Shown here one piece after another: positions 58,756 to 64,000 of a DNA stretch of 64,000 bases. The notes beneath the pieces are model-generated. The model ran no database searches. It was not told where the DNA came from and saw only the letters and a program-made list of their open reading frames with translations. A program made the position numbers and the translations under genes. This DNA is from Chimonanthus salicifolius (Eukaryota; Streptophyta; Magnoliopsida; Laurales; Calycanthaceae): NCBI GenBank assembly GCA_013350335.1, contig CM023542.1, positions 3,588,025-3,652,024 of the forward strand, in the 5' to 3' direction. Position 1 is the first letter of the stretch; each line of letters begins with the position of its first letter.

Positions 58756-61042
58756 ATGATACACTACTATTTTGTGAAGCATCTAGTGAGGAACTTTTTA
58801 GGGGTGAGAGCAGGTCCTAAGGTGCTTTAAACTGGTATCAGGGTTAAGAATAAATCTAGGGAAGAGTAGCATCATTGGATTGGGGGTTGAGACAGAGGAG
58901 CTCGTAGGGTTAGCTAGGGAGATTGAGTGTGTCGTTGGTAAGATTCCAATCACGTATCTTGGATTACCAGTTGGTGGTAATCCTAGATCAAAAGTGTTTT
59001 GGGAACCGGTTCTAGAAAGGATTTCAAAAAAATTGAACGCTTGGAGTAAATCTTACCTCTCAACTGGGGGTAGATTGACTCTAGTTAAATCATGCCTGGT
59101 GAATCTACCCACCAACTACCTCTCTCTCTTCGAAATACCAAAAGGAGTGGCTAGAAGGATAGAGAAAATCCAAAGAGACTTTCTATGGGAAGGAAATGAA
59201 AGCGGTAGAAAAATCCATCTTGTGAAATAGGAAGAGGTTAGGAATTTGATAGAGAATGGCGGGTTGGGGATTTATAGTATTAGAGAGAGAAATCACGCCC
59301 TTCTTAGTAAATGGTTGTGGAGATTTGCTTCGGAGAAAGAGGCCCTTTGGAGGAAACTGTTAACTACGAGATATGGTGTGGATGACCCTGGTGAATGGAG
59401 TTTGAGTAATAGAGCCGCTAGAGATGGTTCATCAGTGGTGAAAGCCTTCATGAAGATTGCGAATGGGGTAGGAAAGATAGGAGAAACGTCCTGTAGGGGG
59501 ATTAGGATTCAGGTTGGTAATGGTTTGAGAGTCTTGTTCTGGAAGGATATCTGGATGGGAGAGAGTCCTTTAATGGTTTTGTTTCCCAGACTGTTTAGGG
59601 TGGCTCTTAATCAGGAAACTCTGGTCAATGAATACTTTAGTGAGGTCAATGGTTTACCACAGTGGTTGATCCCCTATAGAAGGACTTTACGGGATTTTGA
59701 GTTGGTTTCCCACCAAGATTTGCTTGGAATTCTTAGGGATGTTAGATTATGGATGGAGGTGCAGGATAAGTGGGTCTGGTCTTTCGAACCGGTTGGGGCT
59801 TTTTCAGTTAAGTCAATCTTGCGGTCGGCCTATGCAGTTAACTCAATCTCTTCCTCTAACTGCATTTTGGCTTGGAACAATAAGATCCCCCCCTAGAATA
59901 CAATTCTTTGTGTGGACGACGTTGAAAAAAGAATACTTGTGAAAAACAACCTTAGGAGGAGACATGTTATTCCAAAGAAGCTCCGACAATTTGCTCTTTA
60001 TGTGAAGTTGAAGAGGAGTCTGTGGACCATTTATTATGCAACTATCGCTTCACGGGGGTTGTGTGGTGTTTGTTCCTAGGCATGTTTGGTTGGTCGTGGG
60101 TTTTTGGTCGTGATGTGGAGAATCTATTGCTGGCTTGGATGGGGAGCCCCTTTAGTAGTAGGCATAGAGTAGCTTGGAAAATGGTCCCGTTTGCAATTTT
60201 TTGGGCAACTTGGAAGGAGAGAAATGGGAGAATATTTGAGGGTAAAAGGGGGAATCCTAGAGATGTTTTTGAAAAGGAAAAATGGCAATTGATTGGCTGG
60301 TTATCCGTGTGTAAAGAGTTTAAGGGTTTAGTTCCGGAGGATTTTTACTTGTCTTGGGACAGTTGTATGAAAGAGATTGGCAGAGCTAGCAAGAGGTCAG
60401 TCAAATGGATCGTGCCTCCCCTGGGGTTCATTTAATTCAATGTGGATGGCGCAGCTAGAGGGAAACCGGGTCCGGCAGGAATTGGAGGTGTGCTTCATAA
60501 TGATAGGGGTAAAATGATAGCAGCTTTTTCTGAACCAGTAGAGTCTATGAAGTCAAACGAGGCTGAACTGATGGCAATTAGGAGAGTACTTCAAGTGTGG
60601 TCAAGAGTTAGGGGCGGTAATCTCATTATCGAAAGTGACTCAACTAATGCTATCTCCTGGGCTAGTAATAGGAAATCCCCCCCGTGGAGGCTGGTTTGCA
60701 TTGCTAGGGACACTTGGAGCATGTGCAATTTGGGTAACATCATTTTCCATCACAGGCCTCGTTCAACAAATTGTATTGCAGACTTTATGGCGAAAGTTAG
60801 TGTTGACCTTCAAGTACCGGCTATGGAATTCTTCCCCACCACCAACCTTGGGAGTTAGGGATTGATCTATTGGGGTGACTACTTGTTGTATTTTATTACT
60901 TTATCTCGTGTTTTCTCTTGTATCTCTTCCTTGTTGTTCTTTTTCCTTGCTTTGAGTATATATCTCCCATACTCAATCTCTTCTTATGTACTTCTATTCT
61001 ATTTTAATGGAAGTTATCAATTAATGTTTCAAAAAAAAAAAA
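58746..61042 (+). pseudogene. LINE 3' part: RT catalytic box to RNase H and A-tail, broken
   Basis: The plus frame starts RFVDDTLLFCEASSEE, the F(A/V)DD catalytic box. Next is thumb/connection sequence (TYLGLPVGGNPRSKVFWEPV, LSTGGRLTLVKSCLVNLP), a nonsense codon at 59228-59230, ENGGLGIYSIRERNHALLSK, the zf-RVT region with frameshifts near 59895-60020, and an RNase H domain (60442-60858) with FNVDGAARGKPGPAGIGGVL, SNEAELMAIRR, IESDSTNAISWASNRK and IADFMAK. A taa stop immediately precedes FNVDGA. The 3' UTR ends in gtttcaaaaaaaaaaaa near 61042. Several stops and shifts make it inactive. Confidence 0.9.
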
Positions 61043-61822
61043 CTATAAATACATATAATAGACATAGAATGAGTCTAAAAATAACAAGATGATTTTTCAA
61101 TTCCTCATAATATATAAGCAGAAATGCAAACACATATGCATATGACAAAATGAACCAATGCAAAATAAAATCAAAATGCAATAGAGGTCAAGTTTTCACA
61201 TTCCAAATTTCAATTTGCATTAGTATAATCATAATTCATAAATAAAACACCCAAAAAATCAAAGGCCCTTAAGGCCTTCGAAGAATACAAGCAAGAGAAA
61301 AAAAATTCCTTAGTTCATGACCGAAGGGACCAACAAAAATAACCCAGTGGTGAAGGGACCAACAACCAACTCAACTAGTCAAAAACCCCAACAGCCCCTC
61401 AAGATTCCAAATCATCATAAAGTTTTAATAGCCAAAACCCCCAAAAAAATACAACATTACTACCTTCACTTCTTAAACAAATGCTAAAAAATTGCAATAA
61501 TTCATTTAAAGTTAAAAGTAAAACATACTTGTTCAAATACATTCAAATTCCGCTCACTCCCAATTGCGCTGCAAATTAAACTCAAAATCCTTATTGCAAC
61601 ACGTTGTTATTCTTTATTCTCATCTCTATAATCTTCCCACCAAATGGCTATAAAACATGAGATAATTAAAAAAAAATCAAATTCAAAGTCAAAATAAGAA
61701 AAGGTCAAATCAATTGTCATCACAATCAAAGCTTAGATAGTAAATAATACATAAGTAAATACTAAATACCTGTTTTTTTCCTCGTTGCTATGCTCATCCT
61801 AGCCCAAAGAGTCTTTTGTTGT
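61043..61822. other. AT-rich spacer
   Basis: No gene. It could be the 3' part of the decayed hAT element whose transposase lies to the right. Confidence 0.4.
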
Positions 61823-64000
61823 TCAGAAAACAACCAATTGTTCATCTATTTTAATCTTGTCATCCAAATCTATAGCCAACTTATCAAGGCATTGATATAA
61901 CCCTCTTTTGATTTCAACATCTGCACACAAAAAAATCTTCATAGTGGAAGGATTCAAATAATATGCAACCACATGCAAAGGATGGTGAAGCTGGTTATTC
62001 CAACGAATATCTATCAAATCCCAGTATGGCTTGTATTTCTTTTTATCATTGTTCAAACGCTTAGCAATCTTCTCCTTGGCTCGATCCATTCCCTCATACA
62101 TGTATCCCATTGTCGATTTATCATCTCCATCAACTAACCAAAGCAAATTTTACTATAGGCATTCCAACCTTGACAAAGAATTGAACACGTTTCCAAAACT
62201 TGCTACAAAAAATCAAATCATGCACATTTGTCCCCTCTTCAGTCTTAGATAAAGGCATTCTATCCTATTCCTCCGAACCAAACATTCTCCATAACTGTGA
62301 TGACCCGACCCTACCCCATCATAATATTGTCTGCTTTGGGCCCTATCCGACCCGCACGATTTTGCTTTGGGCCCTGGCCTACCTGACATGGCCCAAAAGG
62401 CCTCACAATGGGGAGGGTTGCCCCCTCTCATATAAAGCCCCCACTACCCAAGCTCCCAATCGATGTGGGACTTTTTGGGTGGGGGTGCTACAATCCACCC
62501 CCCTTAAGACCAAAGTCGTCCCCGTCTCTGTCTTGTCACACTGACAAGGGTCCACACACACAGGCAAGCAAGTCACACAAGTAAAGAGCCCTCATAGTCC
62601 GAGTGTTGAACCGTGCTTTGATACCACTTGTGACGACCTGACCCTACCCCATCATGATATTGTCCGCTTTGGGTCATATCCGACCCACATGGTTTTGCTT
62701 TTGGGTCTGGCCATGTGGGCCAAGGCCCAAAGCAAAACCGTGCGGGTCGGGTAGGGCATGGCCAGGCCCAAAAGCAAAACCGTGTGGGTCGGGTAGGACC
62801 CAAAGCGGACAATATCACGATGGGGTAGGGTCAGGTCGTCACAATAACCAACTCTACTTTTCAATGTAAGGTAGCATATTGCAAATCTTGTAATTGCGGG
62901 CCTAACTAACTCAAGATTCTTCGTGAATTGTCTCATTAAGTTAAGCAACAAACCATAACCATAAATGAACTTTGCAATTGCTTTTTGCATCTGAAATAGT
63001 AACGGACTCCAATTTCTTTTCCCGATACCTTCAAGCATAAGGTCAATGCAACGTGTTGCACATGGAGCCCAAAATAAATTCTCCCTTCTTGGCATCAATT
63101 TTTTTCAAACCTTACATATGGTGTTGCGTTAGCTGTAACAACTTGCACCACTTTCTCCACACCTACCTCTTATATAACTGAATCTATATGGTCGGACAAG
63201 TTCTCCGCATTTTTAGAAATGGAAAATGAGTCATCACTTCTCAAAAATACACTCCCTAATGGACTATTGGCAAGAAAATTAGTAATGGACCGATTCTTTC
63301 TATTGGTCCAACCATCTGTCATAATTGTGCACCATTTTTCTTGCCCATTCTTTCTTATGTTTTTCTAACATTCTCTCCACATTTTCAACTTCAATTGTGA
63401 GAGAAATATTTCTTACCTCATGATATGATGGAGGTTTCAACCCAATTCCAAATTTCGCAATTGACTCACACATGGGTTGAAAAAATGGGTTTTCCACCGA
63501 ATTGAAAAGGAATAATATTTGCATAGAAAAAAAAAATGACAAATATCAAGACAAACATTGGTTCTACCCTGTTTTTTCCAAACTCCATTAAGAGTTGTTT
63601 GTTTTTGTTGAGAACGACCGCCATCAACCACATTAACATCAAAGTAATAATTATCATCAAAGTAATAATCTGGTCTCCCATCCTGCATTTCAACCTCTTT
63701 TCTTCTCCTTTTTACTTCTAACTTGTCCCAAGCAACTCAAGACTTTTTTCGGTTGCTGACTCCAGATATTTATCACATGCAACTAGATCTTTTTGGTCTT
63801 TCCCAAATGGCGTTTCGTGTGATAAATATCACCTATAACAAAAGTTGCATTGCACTTGCATGTGATTGTTCGATTGCACTCTAGTACAAAATTTCCATGC
63901 TTCATCTTGTAATTCATTCCCACTACTACTTCGGAGACGATCGCAGGACGCAAATACACCAAATTCCAGACCCAATGATCGATTTTTGGTTGCACAAAGA
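61823..64000 (-). pseudogene. Decayed hAT transposase (BED finger, DUF659, C-terminal region)
   Basis: Read from the right edge leftwards on the minus strand: a BED-finger-like piece (QCNFC, then, after a frameshift, IYHTKRHLGKTKKDLVA); the DUF659 block (SVENPFFQPMCESIAKFGIG, LKPPSYHEVRNISLTIEVEN, KHKKEWARKM); the middle block (LFWAPCATRCIDLMLEGIGK, FIYGYGLLLNLMRQFT, LELVRPAITRFAICYLTL); and the late block (NQLHHPLHVVAYYLNPSTMK). Frameshifts and stops separate the pieces, and a miniature LTR element splits the middle block from the late block. The start is outside or at the window edge, and the final dimerisation region is not clear. Whether it once mobilised the hAT-like elements listed here is unknown. 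Confidence 0.85.
62296..62843 (-). mobile_element. TRIM-type miniature LTR element with a palindromic, rearranged LTR
   Basis: TSD ataac at 62291-62295 and 62844-62848. The 3' LTR is 62296-62492 (minus strand TGTAGCACCCCCACCC ... GTCATCACA, TATA-like ctttatatg). Next to it is the G-rich polypurine tract (ttaaggggggtggat on minus). The primer-binding-type word tggtatcaaagc lies at 62615-62626 (minus). The other LTR is not normal: its terminal about 87 bp (62629-62715) faces an inverted copy of itself (62757-62843) with few mismatches, so the usual promoter half is gone. It is inserted in the hAT transposase remnant. Confidence 0.82.

Noticed and set aside
1..64000. CRISPR arrays, operons, ribosome binding sites
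   Set aside because: The window is plant nuclear DNA; regularly spaced repeats here are transposon subterminal motifs and minisatellites.

Overview
The window is nuclear DNA of a flowering plant. The coding genes have many GT-AG introns, their closest recognisable relatives are angiosperm families, and the intergenic DNA is AT-rich and packed with small plant-type transposons. The species cannot be named from the sequence. A magnoliid or other early-diverging angiosperm is only a guess.

Six host genes are supported. (1) The 3' four exons of a serine decarboxylase gene (+, 2284-3777) carry a one-base frameshift; its 5' exon is not in the window. (2) A complete nine-exon cytochrome P450 of the CYP722A type (-, 7776-4375) lies tail-to-tail with gene 1. 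(3) A one-exon vacuolar iron transporter-like gene (+, 17494-18156). (4) A complete eleven-exon U11/U12-65K gene for the minor spliceosome (-, 29110-21286), with retroposons in intron 7. (5) An ATL8/ATL80-type RING-H2 gene (+, 43354-44017), broken by one inserted base inside the RING. (6) A QCR6 hinge-protein gene of respiratory complex III (-, 53672-49640), whose 3.7-kb intron is full of mobile DNA and whose start codon lies on an upstream exon I could not place. These genes have no common pathway; this is an ordinary plant neighbourhood.

The rest is transposon territory. Eight hAT-like elements have 8-bp target-site duplications (TSDs) that can be read directly. Several belong to a family with termini like CAGGGGT and subterminal arrays of the palindrome TATCGGCCGATA. 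The largest (10131-12407) keeps a TATA box, a first-exon-like segment, a GTAAGT donor and then a tandem array of 158-159-bp units, each with a plant branch-point/acceptor signal. There are tRNA-derived SINEs, three miniature LTR elements (30081-30811; 32983-33966 with a solo LTR nested in it; 62296-62843 with a palindromic LTR end), and several LINE tails. One LINE copy (about 58350-61042) has a twin-priming-type 5' inversion. The right edge (61823-64000) is a decayed hAT transposase gene split by the third miniature LTR element.

The observations most worth following are the promoter-plus-splice-module array in the 2.3-kb hAT element, the covarying GCAC(N)-TCT-(N)GTGC hairpin shared by LINE 3' ends, the palindromic miniature LTR element, and the two one-base frameshifts in otherwise well-kept genes.
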